Source: Enterococcus saigonensis (GTDB lineage Bacteria; Bacillota; Bacilli; Lactobacillales; Enterococcaceae). From it: a stretch of DNA of 64,000 bases. The position numbers and the translations under genes are program-made. The stretch's first letter is position 1. Every line of letters starts with the position of its first letter. The stretch covers positions 1,099,001 to 1,163,000 of the forward strand of contig NZ_AP022822.1 of the NCBI RefSeq assembly GCF_011397115.1, written 5' to 3'. Of the stretch, positions 24,382-33,067 are shown one piece after another. Below the pieces are notes generated by a model that worked only from the letters and a program-made list of their open reading frames with translations, searched no databases and was not told where the DNA came from.

Positions 24382-24657
24382 ATGGCAAATAAAGCTGAAT
24401 TGATCGAAAAAGTTGCACAAGCTACTGACTTAACTAAGAAAGATGCTACTGCAGCTGTAGATGCTGTTTTCTCAACAATCCAAGATGCTTTAGCTAAAGG
24501 TGAAAAAGTTCAATTAATCGGTTTTGGTAACTTTGAAGTTCGCTCTCGTGCGGCTCGTAAAGGACGTAATCCACAAACTGGTGATGAAATTGAAATCCCT
24601 GCAAGCAAAGTACCTGCTTTCAAACCAGGTAAAGCATTGAAAGATGCTGTGAAATAA
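24382..24657 (+). CDS. hup: DNA-binding protein HU
   Basis: A 91-residue histone-like nucleoid protein. It starts MANKAELIEKVAQATDLTKK and carries the DNA-binding beta-arm (GRNPQTGDEIEIPASKVPAF, about 54-73). ATG 24382 is chosen over the GTG at 24370 because AGGAGGTGA at 24365-24373 lies 8 nt before it. Single gene with its own terminator. Confidence 0.96.
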   Translation: MANKAELIEKVAQATDLTKKDATAAVDAVFSTIQDALAKGEKVQLIGFGNFEVRSRAARKGRNPQTGDEIEIPASKVPAFKPGKALKDAVK

Positions 24658-24669
24658 TTGCAGTGAAAA

Positions 24670-24704
24670 GACCGTTGGAGCTCTAGAGCTCTGACGGTTT
24701 TTTT
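24670..24704 (+). terminator. Terminator of hup
   Basis: ACCGT at 24671 and ACGGT at 24694 enclose the palindrome AGCTCTAGAGCT, and a run of seven T follows. Confidence 0.85.
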
Positions 24705-24879
24705 GTTGTTTTAGAAGGCTAGCTCGTAAAATTTTTTAGATAAAACGATTTATTGAGAAGTATAGCTTAAAGTTCTGTTTTTTTATTAGATAAATTTAGT
24801 CAATTTTCTCCATTTAAAGCTTCCTTTAAGTTTAGCAAATTATACTGTAAGTATCTTAAAAGAAGGAGTGGTAGTGGTA

Positions 24880-25626
24880 ATGATAAAAAAGGCTTTTTTA
24901 CTAGTATTAGTCCTAACGGCAACCTTTTTGCTTCAAACAACAACTTTTAAGACGAATAAAAAAGGAATACAATCTTTTGAAAAAACAACTAATACAATAA
25001 ATTTAGATCAAAAACTAGTTTCAGATACATTACTAGATATACCTCTTGAAAATCAATTTGAGGGTGATGTTCCACTTGAAAATGGTTGCGAAATAACAGC
25101 ACTTTCGATGTTGCTGCAATTTTATGGTTATGAGACAAATAAAAATGAATTAGCACAAAAGTTAGTTTATGTACCTGTTTATGAAGATGAGGAAAATGAC
25201 ATCCATGGGGATCCCCGTAGCGGATTTGTTGGGAATATTTACGAGGGTTATCTAGCAATGGGTGGTTTTGTAGAACCAGTAGCCAAAGTAGCAAAAACAA
25301 TTGTTCAAAATGATTACCACGTTATGAATTCAAATAATACGGATTTTGATGTTTTATTGCAACAAGTAAAGGCAGGTTCACCTGTATGGATTGTGACTAC
25401 AGTAGATTTCGTTGTGCCAACTGAAGGAGATTTTATGCTATGGCAAACGAATAATGGAAGTGTTTCAGTAACATCGTTATGTCATGCGGTGGTTATGACA
25501 GGTGTTAAAGGATCAAATGTCTATGTTAATGATCCTTATGGGCAAAAAAACAAAGCTGTTAATTATGAGATTCTAAAAAGAATATACGAAAAGATGGGAT
25601 CACAGTCACTTTATTTAATAAAATAG
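24880..25626 (+). CDS. Secreted C39-like cysteine peptidase family protein
   Basis: A 248-residue protein with an N-terminal signal or anchor segment (residues about 5-20) and a peptidase_C39_2-type domain (PF13529). The cysteine lies in ENGCEITALSMLLQFYG, the histidine in SLCHAVVMTG, and NDPYG follows, so the papain-like triad appears complete. Related YvpB-type proteins are exported and of uncertain substrate. Start 24880 or GTG 24874 are both possible after AAGGAG at 24863-24868. It stands alone between hup and the ilv regulatory region. Confidence 0.7.
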   Translation: MIKKAFLLVLVLTATFLLQTTTFKTNKKGIQSFEKTTNTINLDQKLVSDTLLDIPLENQFEGDVPLENGCEITALSMLLQFYGYETNKNELAQKLVYVPVYEDEENDIHGDPRSGFVGNIYEGYLAMGGFVEPVAKVAKTIVQNDYHVMNSNNTDFDVLLQQVKAGSPVWIVTTVDFVVPTEGDFMLWQTNNGSVSVTSLCHAVVMTGVKGSNVYVNDPYGQKNKAVNYEILKRIYEKMGSQSLYLIK

Positions 25627-26040
25627 TTATCAGAATTTTATTACAGGTTTCATTGCTAAGATGGAAATCTTCTGTGCGCTCTTGTTTTTGGAGTACAATT
25701 AGTTTTTTTAATTTATAAGTAGTAAAAAAAATACTTTAGCTTTTTTAGATACTAACCAAAGTTTAAACTATTAAAAGGAAAAAAGAAAAGTTACACTATC
25801 GCTGTTCGTTAAAAAATTGGTTGTCCTCAAGACTGCACTGCAGTTTTGAGCTTTTTTTATTTATTTACAGCATAAAGGAAACTTTGTTGAAAATCATTTA
25901 TAACAAGAATTATCGCATTAAAATAAGGCGAGTAATAATTGTATTCGTTAGAAAAGAATAGAAAATTCAACAATGAAAGTTTTGATTAGTGTGTCTAGTT
26001 GAAATAGAGGGTAGGCCGCCCCCTTTTAAAAATGGAAAAT
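25627..26040. other. Non-coding stretch between the C39-like gene and the ilv promoter
   Basis: No reading frame with a ribosome-binding site was found. It holds one clear terminator (25826-25858) and otherwise AT-rich sequence. A GC patch TAGGCCGCCCCC near 26012-26023 has no partner that I can see. Confidence 0.5.
25826..25858 (+). terminator. Terminator downstream of the C39-like gene
   Basis: CTCAAGACTGC pairs with GCAGTTTTGAG (one G-U pair) around a 3-nt loop, followed by C and seven T. It lies 200 nt after the C39-like stop, so it may also end an unseen short transcript. Confidence 0.85.
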
Positions 26041-26044
26041 AAAA

Positions 26045-26059
26045 AATATTCTGAAAATT
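26045..26059 (+). promoter_or_regulatory. CodY box of the ilv operon
   Basis: AATATTCTGAAAATT matches the CodY consensus AATTTTCWGAAAATT at 14 of 15 positions and ends 2 bp before the -35 element. CodY bound to branched-chain amino acids and GTP would repress here. Confidence 0.75.
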
Positions 26060-26061
26060 CG

Positions 26062-26090
26062 TTGACTTTAAGTGTGGAACACGATATATT
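26062..26090 (+). promoter_or_regulatory. Promoter of the ilv operon
   Basis: TTGACT at 26062-26067, 17-bp spacer, TATATT at 26085-26090. Transcription should begin near 26097, giving a leader of about 230 nt. Confidence 0.75.
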
Positions 26091-26138
26091 TAATAAAATT
26101 AATTGAAAATACACTTTTTAGGAATAGAGGAAACCTTT

Positions 26139-26198
26139 ATGCGTAAATCTAACTTGAATCATAAAATCGTCATTTTAATTATCAAGTCCAGGACTTAG
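26139..26198 (+). CDS. ilv leader peptide (attenuation)
   Basis: A 19-codon frame, MRKSNLNHKIVILIIKSRT, preceded by AGAGGAAA at 26126-26133. Residues 10-15 are six branched-chain residues in a row (Ile, Val, Ile, Leu, Ile, Ile), exactly the three amino acids whose synthesis the operon serves. A terminator follows at 26264-26295, and GGGAT at 26252-26256 can pair with ATCCC at 26269-26273 to break it. Ribosome stalling at the Ile/Val/Leu codons would therefore allow transcription of ilvD onward. Lactococcus lactis has a leader-peptide attenuator in its leu-ilv operon, so the mechanism is known, but this copy is read directly from sequence. Confidence 0.85.
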   Translation: MRKSNLNHKIVILIIKSRT

Positions 26199-26263
26199 AA
26201 CACGGAGAAGTAATAAATCCGATTGTTTGAGTCCTATTTGCGTTAGCGAGAGGGATTCTTACT

Positions 26264-26295
26264 AAAGCATCCCAAAATGTTGGGATGCTTTTTTT
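26264..26295 (+). terminator. Attenuator terminator of the ilv leader
   Basis: Perfect 12-bp stem (AAAGCATCCCAA with TTGGGATGCTTT), 4-nt loop and seven T. It is 30 nt upstream of ilvD, inside the transcript. Confidence 0.92.
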
Positions 26296-26324
26296 CTTAA
26301 ATTAATAAAATAGGAGCTGATGAA

Positions 26325-28013
26325 ATGAGAAGTGATCAAATAAAAAAAGGACTCGATGCGGCACCAGCTCGTAGTTTATTGTATGCAACCGGACATGTTA
26401 AAAATATTCAAGATATGAATAAGCCTTTTATTGCGATTTGCAATTCTTATATTGATATTGTTCCGGGTCATGTTCACTTACGAGAACTTGCTGATGTAGC
26501 AAAAGAAGCAATTCGAAAAGCAGGAGGTATTCCTTTTGAGTTTAATACAATTGGCGTTGATGATGGAATTGCGATGGGACATATTGGAATGCGCTATTCA
26601 TTGCCTAGTCGTGAATTAATTGCCGATGCAGCGGAGACGGTAATAAATGCTCACTGGTTTGACGGTGTTTTCTATATTCCTAACTGTGACAAAATTACCC
26701 CCGGAATGATTATGGCTGCAGTTCGTACCAACGTTCCTTCAATTTTTTGTTCCGGTGGTCCAATGAAAGCAGGAATTGATTTAAAAGGACATAAGGCGAC
26801 TTTATCTTCGATGTTTGAAGCTGTTGGTGCTTATAAAGATGGCAAAATGTCAGAAGTGGATTTTAATTATTTAGAACAAAATGCTTGTCCCACTTGTGGC
26901 TCTTGTGCCGGTATGTTTACTGCCAACTCTATGAATTGTTTGTTAGAAATTTTAGGACTGGCATTACCAGGTAATGGGACAATTTTAGCTGTTTCTAAGG
27001 AACGAAAAGAATTAGTAAGGAAATCAGCTCATCATTTAATGAATCTTGTGAAAAAACAAATAAAGCCGCGTGATATTGTGACAAAAGCAGCAATCGATGA
27101 TGCTTTTGCACTAGATATGGCAATGGGAGGATCGACAAATACAGTGTTACACGCCTTAGCAATCGCAAATGAAGCACAAATTAAGTATAACTTGGAAGAA
27201 GTTAATACAATTGCAAAACGGATTCCTTATCTAGCAAAAATTGCGCCATCTTCAGCTTATTCTATGGAGGATGTATACAAAGCAGGTGGTGTTTCTGCCA
27301 TCATTAATGAATTAGTTCACATTGAAGGCGCGATTCACGCTAACCGAATTACAGTAACTGGTAAAACAATTCGAGAAAATGTTGAACAGGCTGCAATTAA
27401 AAATGAAGAAGTTATTCATCCAAAAGAAAATCCCTATAGTCCTGTTGGGGGGCTGTCAATTTTATATGGCAATATCGCACCAGAAGGTAGTGTCATCAAA
27501 GTTGGTGGAGTAGATCCTAGTATCAAGGTTTTTGTAGGAAAAGCAATTTGTTTTGATTCACATGATGCAGCGGTGAGCGCTATTGACAATCAGCTTGTTC
27601 AAAAAGGTCATGTAGTTGTTATTCGTTATGAGGGACCAAAAGGTGGACCAGGAATGCCAGAAATGTTAGCGCCGACATCGAGTATTGTTGGACGCGGTTT
27701 GGGAAAAGATGTGGCATTGATTACAGATGGACGTTTTTCAGGAGCGACAAGAGGAATAGCCGTTGGACACATTTCACCTGAGGCAGCAAGTGGTGGACCA
27801 TTGGCTCTCATTTGCAATGGTGACGAAATCACAATTGACCTTATAAAACGAACCATTAACGTGAATTTATCTCAAGAGGAAATGGCCACTCGCAAAGAAG
27901 AATTACCACAATTTAAACGTAAAATCCAAAAGGGGTGGTTAGCGCGCTATTCAGCTTTTGTCACCTCAGCTCATACTGGTGGAATCATGAAATTACCAGA
28001 GGAAATGGAGTGA
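26325..28013 (+). CDS. ilvD: Dihydroxy-acid dehydratase
   Basis: Dehydrates 2,3-dihydroxy acids to the 2-keto acid precursors of isoleucine and valine. The 562 residues hold the Fe-S cluster cysteines in CNSYIDIVPGH, NCDKITPGM and CPTCGSCAGMFTANSMN, plus GRFSGATRGIAVGHISPEA near the C-terminus. It is the first gene of ilvDBNCA and lies directly after the attenuator. The gene order equals that of Lactococcus, but no leu genes are seen. Confidence 0.96.
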   Translation: MRSDQIKKGLDAAPARSLLYATGHVKNIQDMNKPFIAICNSYIDIVPGHVHLRELADVAKEAIRKAGGIPFEFNTIGVDDGIAMGHIGMRYSLPSRELIADAAETVINAHWFDGVFYIPNCDKITPGMIMAAVRTNVPSIFCSGGPMKAGIDLKGHKATLSSMFEAVGAYKDGKMSEVDFNYLEQNACPTCGSCAGMFTANSMNCLLEILGLALPGNGTILAVSKERKELVRKSAHHLMNLVKKQIKPRDIVTKAAIDDAFALDMAMGGSTNTVLHALAIANEAQIKYNLEEVNTIAKRIPYLAKIAPSSAYSMEDVYKAGGVSAIINELVHIEGAIHANRITVTGKTIRENVEQAAIKNEEVIHPKENPYSPVGGLSILYGNIAPEGSVIKVGGVDPSIKVFVGKAICFDSHDAAVSAIDNQLVQKGHVVVIRYEGPKGGPGMPEMLAPTSSIVGRGLGKDVALITDGRFSGATRGIAVGHISPEAASGGPLALICNGDEITIDLIKRTINVNLSQEEMATRKEELPQFKRKIQKGWLARYSAFVTSAHTGGIMKLPEEME

Positions 28014-28018
28014 AATAG

Positions 28019-29728
28019 ATGGCAAATACGCAAAAAAATACAAATGTAGCAGCAGAATTTTCGGGGGCAAAATTATTATTAGATTGTTTGGCAAAACAAG
28101 ATGTGGAAATTATTTTTGGCTATCCTGGCGGTTCGGTCTTGCCATTATATGACGTACTTTATCAAGAACGTATTCCCAACATTTTAACCCGTCATGAACA
28201 AGGAGCGATTCATGCAGCACAAGGTTATGCTAAGTCGACTGGAAAACCGGGTGTTGTTATCGTTACGAGTGGACCAGGAGCGACAAATGTTGTGACAGGA
28301 ATTGCAGATGCTATGAGTGACTCAGTTCCCTTAGTTGTTATTACAGGGCAAGTAGTGACACAAGGAATTGGTAAAGATGCTTTTCAGGAAGCAGATATTT
28401 TAGGTATCACTCTACCAATTACAAAAAATAATTATCAAGTCCGCAATAGTAACGACTTGCCTAGAATTTTAAACGAAGCCTTTCATATCGCCACTACAGG
28501 TCGCAAAGGACCTGTAGTTATCGACTTACCAAAAGATGTGTCAGTTTGTCAAACGACCGAAAAACCATCAAATGAATGCCATTTGCAAAGTTATCAACCC
28601 AATACGCAGCCATCTGAACTAAAGATAAATCGTTTAATGGGAAAATTAGCAGAAGCAAAATGTCCAGTAGTTTTGGCTGGTGGCGGTGTTGTGGCAGCAA
28701 ATGCGGCAATAGAGCTTACTCGTTTCGTTGAAAAATATCAGATTCCTACGATCTCAAGTTTGCTTGGCTTAGGTGTTCTTTCAAGTAATCACCAATTATT
28801 TTTAGGCATGGCAGGAATGCACGGATCTTATGCCGCAAATATGGCATTAGCAGAGTGTGATCTTTTGATTAACTTTGGGTGTCGTTTTTCTGACCGCTTA
28901 GCAACTTCGCCAGCCGACTTTGCTAAAAATGCAGCAATTGTACACGTGGATATTGATCCTACTGAAATTGGTAAAATCATTCCAACTACTATTCCGATTG
29001 TAGCAGATGTAAAAAAGACACTTTTGAGTATGCTGAATAAAGAAATTAAAATGTCTGATATAAAAAAATGGCAATCGCTTTGCAAGCAACGAAAACAGGA
29101 CAAACCATTTACTTATGATCGTAATAATATTGCTGAGATTAAGCCACAAAAAGTAATTGAGCTTGTGGGAAATTTGACAAACGGAAATGCTTATGTAGCT
29201 ACGGATGTTGGGCAACATCAAATGTGGGTAGCACAGTATTATCCTTTTAAATTTGCCAATCAGTTGATTACAAGCGGTGGATTAGGCACTATGGGTTATG
29301 GTATTCCTGCTGGCATTGGGGCTAAACTTGGTAACCCTGATAGTCAAATTGTAGTTTTTGTTGGGGATGGCGGCTTTCAAATGACCAATCAAGAGCTTGC
29401 CATTTTAAATGAACACCAGTTAGATATTAAATTTATTTTGCTAAATAATCATTCACTAGGAATGGTGCGACAATGGCAGGAAGTATTCTTTGATAATCGG
29501 CGCTCGCAATCTGTTTTTAAAAATTCACCAGATTTCGTAATGTTGGCAGAAGCTTATGGCATCAATGGGGACAAAATTGAAAATCCAAAAACGATGGAAG
29601 AAGATTTTATAAAGGCTTTTAATAAACCTGGGCCAGGCTTAATTGAAGTTGTTGTCTCGTCTACTGAACATGTTTTACCTATGATTCCACCGGGAAAAGC
29701 CAATGATCAAATGGTAGGGGTGGACTAA
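28019..29728 (+). CDS. ilvB: Acetolactate synthase, large (catalytic) subunit
   Basis: Thiamine-diphosphate enzyme joining pyruvate with pyruvate or 2-ketobutyrate. The 569 residues include the catalytic Glu region RHEQGAIHAAQGYAKSTG (Glu about 60), GPGATNVVTGIADAMSDS, and the ThDP motif VGDGGFQMTNQELA with NNHSLGMVRQWQ. It starts 5 nt after ilvD, and the regulatory subunit ilvN follows at once, so this is the biosynthetic AHAS and not the catabolic AlsS type. Confidence 0.95.
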   Translation: MANTQKNTNVAAEFSGAKLLLDCLAKQDVEIIFGYPGGSVLPLYDVLYQERIPNILTRHEQGAIHAAQGYAKSTGKPGVVIVTSGPGATNVVTGIADAMSDSVPLVVITGQVVTQGIGKDAFQEADILGITLPITKNNYQVRNSNDLPRILNEAFHIATTGRKGPVVIDLPKDVSVCQTTEKPSNECHLQSYQPNTQPSELKINRLMGKLAEAKCPVVLAGGGVVAANAAIELTRFVEKYQIPTISSLLGLGVLSSNHQLFLGMAGMHGSYAANMALAECDLLINFGCRFSDRLATSPADFAKNAAIVHVDIDPTEIGKIIPTTIPIVADVKKTLLSMLNKEIKMSDIKKWQSLCKQRKQDKPFTYDRNNIAEIKPQKVIELVGNLTNGNAYVATDVGQHQMWVAQYYPFKFANQLITSGGLGTMGYGIPAGIGAKLGNPDSQIVVFVGDGGFQMTNQELAILNEHQLDIKFILLNNHSLGMVRQWQEVFFDNRRSQSVFKNSPDFVMLAEAYGINGDKIENPKTMEEDFIKAFNKPGPGLIEVVVSSTEHVLPMIPPGKANDQMVGVD

Positions 29729-29729
29729 A

Positions 29730-30206
29730 ATGAAACGGATGATTACGGCGATGGTCTACAATCACGTTGGTGTTTTGAGTCGAATTAGCAGTGTTTTATA
29801 TCGTCGACAAGTAAACATCGAGAGTATTTCTGTTGGCGAAACCGAAAATAAAGACATTTCCCGCATGACTTTTGTTATTAATGTGGAGACTTTAGCTGAG
29901 GTTGAACAAGTTACCAAACAATTAAATAAGCAAATTGCCGTCGTAAAAGTTTCCGATATTACCGATGTGCCACATCTTGAGCGGGAATTGGCACTTATAA
30001 AGGTGAATGCTCCTGCTGAAATGAGAACAGAAATTAAAACGATGATTGAACCATTTCGGGCAGATGTTGTTGATGTCAGTATCAAAACTATTGCCATTCA
30101 AATTGCAGGATCTTCTGAAAAAGTAGCAGCGTGTATAGATATTTTACGACCATATGGCATTAAAGAAATGGCACGTACAGGAATTACCGGTTTTACTAGA
30201 GGTTAA
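29730..30206 (+). CDS. ilvN: Acetolactate synthase, small (regulatory) subunit
   Basis: A 158-residue ACT-domain protein (RMITAMVYNHVGVLSRISSVLYRR at the start, split by the Gly of the valine site) that activates IlvB and confers valine feedback inhibition. The C-terminal ALS_ss_C domain follows. It begins one base after the ilvB stop, and the length is normal. Confidence 0.94.
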   Translation: MKRMITAMVYNHVGVLSRISSVLYRRQVNIESISVGETENKDISRMTFVINVETLAEVEQVTKQLNKQIAVVKVSDITDVPHLERELALIKVNAPAEMRTEIKTMIEPFRADVVDVSIKTIAIQIAGSSEKVAACIDILRPYGIKEMARTGITGFTRG

Positions 30207-30256
30207 TTGCAAGCAATTGCTGTTAATATAATTTTGATTATTGGAGGGAATTTAAG

Positions 30257-31252
30257 ATGGTAAAAGTTTACTATGAAAATAATGTCGACCAAGATGCATT
30301 AGCAGACAAAACAATTACAATTGTAGGTTATGGTTCACAAGGACATGCGCATGCCCAAAATCTGCGTGATACAGGACACAATGTTATTATTGGTATTCGT
30401 GAGGGAAAGTCCGCAATAGCAGCTCGTGAAGATGGCTTTACTGTAAAGTCAGTAGCTGAGGCGACAAAAGAAAGTGAAGTTATTATGATTTTAGCACCGG
30501 ATGAAATTCAAGGTATACTTTACGATAATGAAATTGCTCCCAATCTTACAGCTGGCAATGCACTAGCTTTTGCTCATGGATTTAATATCCATTTTAATGT
30601 TATCACGCCTCCTACAGATGTTGATATTTTCTTAGTTGCGCCAAAAGGACCAGGTCACTTGGTACGCCGTACTTTCACAGAAGGGTTTGCGGTGCCAGCT
30701 TTATTTGCGGTATATCAAGATGCTACTGGTAAGGCAAAAGACCTCGCGTTATCTTATGCAAAAGGAATCGGAGCTACTCGCGTTGGGGTATTGGAGACAA
30801 CTTTTAGAGAAGAAACTGAAACAGATCTATTTGGAGAACAGGCTGTTTTATGTGGTGGCTTAACTTCAATGATTGAAGCGGGTTTTGAAACGTTAGTTGA
30901 AGCAGGATACCAACCAGAACTTGCTTATTTTGAAGTATGCCACGAAATGAAATTAATTATTGATTTGATTTATGAAGGTGGCTTTTCTAAAATGCGTCAT
31001 TCTATTTCCAATACAGCTGAATATGGTGACTATGTTTCTGGTCCTCGTGTTATTACAGCAGAAACGAAAAAACATATGAAAGAAGTGTTAACTGATATTC
31101 AAAACGGCAAATTTGCTAAAGGTTTCATTAAAGATAATAAAGCTGATTTCTTTGCGTTTAATAAAATGAGAAAAGAAAATGCAGGACATCAAATTGAACA
31201 AGTTGGTAAAGAACTAAGAAAAATGATGCCTTTTGTGACGAAAAAAGATTAA
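30257..31252 (+). CDS. ilvC: Ketol-acid reductoisomerase
   Basis: Class I (short) NADPH-dependent KARI of 331 residues. The Rossmann motif GYGSQGHAHAQNLRDTG lies near 24-40, and the knotted domain holds the metal ligands in ETETDLFGEQAVLCGG and EVCHEMKLIIDLIYEGG. A GGAGGG ribosome-binding site precedes the ATG after a 50-nt gap from ilvN with no visible terminator. Confidence 0.96.
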   Translation: MVKVYYENNVDQDALADKTITIVGYGSQGHAHAQNLRDTGHNVIIGIREGKSAIAAREDGFTVKSVAEATKESEVIMILAPDEIQGILYDNEIAPNLTAGNALAFAHGFNIHFNVITPPTDVDIFLVAPKGPGHLVRRTFTEGFAVPALFAVYQDATGKAKDLALSYAKGIGATRVGVLETTFREETETDLFGEQAVLCGGLTSMIEAGFETLVEAGYQPELAYFEVCHEMKLIIDLIYEGGFSKMRHSISNTAEYGDYVSGPRVITAETKKHMKEVLTDIQNGKFAKGFIKDNKADFFAFNKMRKENAGHQIEQVGKELRKMMPFVTKKD

Positions 31253-31270
31253 TTTTTGGAGGTGAGCACC

Positions 31271-32527
31271 TTGGATTTGATAACGGATGCCGAGGTTAAA
31301 TGTGCATACCAAGTTTTAAAAGAAGTAGTTAGTCACACCCCGTTACAATACGATCGCTACTTGTCTGAAAAGTATGAGGCAACGATTTTATTAAAGAGGG
31401 AAGATTTACAAAAAGTTCGATCTTTCAAATTAAGAGGTGCGTATTATGCCATTAAAAAAATCCCCCGTGAACAATTAATTAACGGCGTAGTTTGCGCAAG
31501 CGCTGGTAATCATGCGCAAGGTGTTGCCTACACTAGTCGTGAAATGGATATTTTTGCTATCATCTTTATGCCCACAACTACACCAAAACAAAAAATTGCA
31601 CAAGTAGAATTTTTCGGTGGTAATAAAGTTTCCATTAAATTAATAGGTGATACATTTGATGCTTCAGCAAAGGCCGCAAAAGAATTCGCCGCAAAACATA
31701 CAATGACATTTATTGATCCTTTTGATGAGTCAAATATTATTGCCGGTCAAGGTACACTAGCGCTTGAGATGATGCTAGATGCTAAAAAAAAAGGTTTTGA
31801 ACCGGATTACATTTTAGCCGCTATTGGTGGGGGTGGATTAATCAGTGGTATTGCTTCATATGTAAAGAACACCAATCCAGCAACAAAAATTATTGGAATC
31901 GAACCAAAGGGAGCGCCCTCTATGCAAGCAGCTTTTGATCACGCTGGCCCAGTTTCGTTAAAACAAATTGATAACTTTGTCGATGGTGCTGCAGTTAAGA
32001 AAGTAGGTTCTCTAACGTATTTTCATGCTAAAAATTATTTGGATGCTGTAACAGTAGTTGATGAAGGGCTAGTTTGTGCAACCATTTTAGAGCTATATGC
32101 TAAGCAAGCAATTGTAGCTGAACCTGCTGGTGCTCTTAGTGTGGCAGCACTAGAAGTTTTAAAAGAGAAAATTAAAGGAAAAACAGTTATTTGTGTTATC
32201 AGTGGGGGAAATAATGATATTAGTCGTATGGCAGAAATTGAAGAACGATCACTCGTTTATGCCGGGTTGCAGCATTATTTTGTGGTTAATTTTCCGCAAC
32301 GCCCAGGTGCTTTAAAGGAGTTTGTGAGTAAAGTTTTAGGCCCAAATGATGATATTACGCGTTTTGAGTATACAAAAAAGATTAATCGCGGTACAGGTCC
32401 TGTCGTCTTAGGAATATTGCTTAGAAAGACTAATGATTTGAGTGCCCTATTATTGCGTTTAAGTGAGTTTGATCCGGCTTATATCAACTTACAAACAGCT
32501 CCGTCCCTTTATACTCTATTGGTTTAA
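31271..32527 (+). CDS. ilvA: Threonine dehydratase (biosynthetic)
   Basis: PLP enzyme making 2-ketobutyrate from threonine, the committed step to isoleucine. The 418 residues include the PLP lysine in VRSFKLRGAYYAI, the SAGNHAQGVAY loop, the glycine-rich AAIGGGGLISGIASYV and a C-terminal regulatory ACT-like domain (from HYFVVNFPQRPGALKEF). TTG 31271 is preferred because GGAGGTGA at 31258-31265 precedes it; an in-frame TTG at 31256 overlaps that site. Last gene of the ilv operon. Confidence 0.93.
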   Translation: MDLITDAEVKCAYQVLKEVVSHTPLQYDRYLSEKYEATILLKREDLQKVRSFKLRGAYYAIKKIPREQLINGVVCASAGNHAQGVAYTSREMDIFAIIFMPTTTPKQKIAQVEFFGGNKVSIKLIGDTFDASAKAAKEFAAKHTMTFIDPFDESNIIAGQGTLALEMMLDAKKKGFEPDYILAAIGGGGLISGIASYVKNTNPATKIIGIEPKGAPSMQAAFDHAGPVSLKQIDNFVDGAAVKKVGSLTYFHAKNYLDAVTVVDEGLVCATILELYAKQAIVAEPAGALSVAALEVLKEKIKGKTVICVISGGNNDISRMAEIEERSLVYAGLQHYFVVNFPQRPGALKEFVSKVLGPNDDITRFEYTKKINRGTGPVVLGILLRKTNDLSALLLRLSEFDPAYINLQTAPSLYTLLV

Positions 32528-32681
32528 GGAATTAAGTTTAAAATTAAAAAACATAATTTTCTTGTAGATAATAAAACCAGCTTCAACTAAAATGTACTAA
32601 TGATTTTTAGTGTTACGGATTTTATATGAAACGTTTTTTCCTAACACACAGTATGCGTCTTGTTTATATAAGGTAAGTTGT

Positions 32682-32710
32682 TTGCGGCAAAAAGAAAAAC
32701 GTGCTATATT
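32682..32710 (+). promoter_or_regulatory. Promoter of rpsN
   Basis: TTGCGG at 32682-32687, 17 bp, TATATT at 32705-32710 with an extended -10 TGC. Confidence 0.5.
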
Positions 32711-32713
32711 AAC

Positions 32714-32734
32714 AAAGCGTAAATATTACGTTTT
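32714..32734 (+). promoter_or_regulatory. Zur box over the rpsN transcription start
   Basis: The core CGTAAATATTACG at 32718-32730 matches 12 of 13 positions of the Bacillus Zur core CGTAATNATTACG and is flanked by A/T triplets. It sits just after the -10, where a repressor would block initiation. A zinc-free S14 paralogue is the expected target. Confidence 0.7.
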
Positions 32735-32782
32735 AAATGCTCAAAAAATTGTCTGCTGGCTTAAAAAAGAAAGGACAGCAAA

Positions 32783-33052
32783 ATGGCAAAAAAATCAAAG
32801 ATTGCAAAAGCAAAAAAACAAGAAGCAATGATTGCGCGCTACGCAGCAACACGTTATGAATTAAAAAAGGCGCGTGATTATGCAGCATTAGCGAAACTTC
32901 CGAAAGACTCTAATCCTAATCGTTTGAAAAATAGAGACCGAATTGATGGACGTCCGCGGGGATATATGCGCAAGTTTGGGATGTCACGGGTAAAATTTAG
33001 AGAATTAGCCCATGAAGGTAAAATTCCGGGTGTTAAAAAAGCAAGTTGGTAA
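32783..33052 (+). CDS. rpsN: 30S ribosomal protein S14, zinc-independent form
   Basis: An 89-residue S14 with no cysteine at all. The zinc-binding type is about 61 residues with two CxxC pairs, so this is the longer C-minus paralogue that can replace the zinc form during zinc limitation. The C-terminal GRPRGYMRKFGMSRVKFRELAHEG is typical. It is a single gene under a Zur-box promoter with its own terminator; a zinc-type rpsN would be expected in the main ribosomal operon elsewhere. Confidence 0.93.
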   Translation: MAKKSKIAKAKKQEAMIARYAATRYELKKARDYAALAKLPKDSNPNRLKNRDRIDGRPRGYMRKFGMSRVKFRELAHEGKIPGVKKASW

Positions 33053-33067
33053 CTTCAATTGTTAAGT

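Noticed and set aside
25960..25975. Second CodY-like word near the ilv region
   Set aside because: Only the GAAAATT half fits; about 10 of 15 positions, no better than background in AT-rich DNA.
32610..32831. 73-codon frame overlapping the rpsN promoter and start
   Set aside because: It covers the Zur box and the start of rpsN in another frame, has no ribosome-binding site and no family resemblance.
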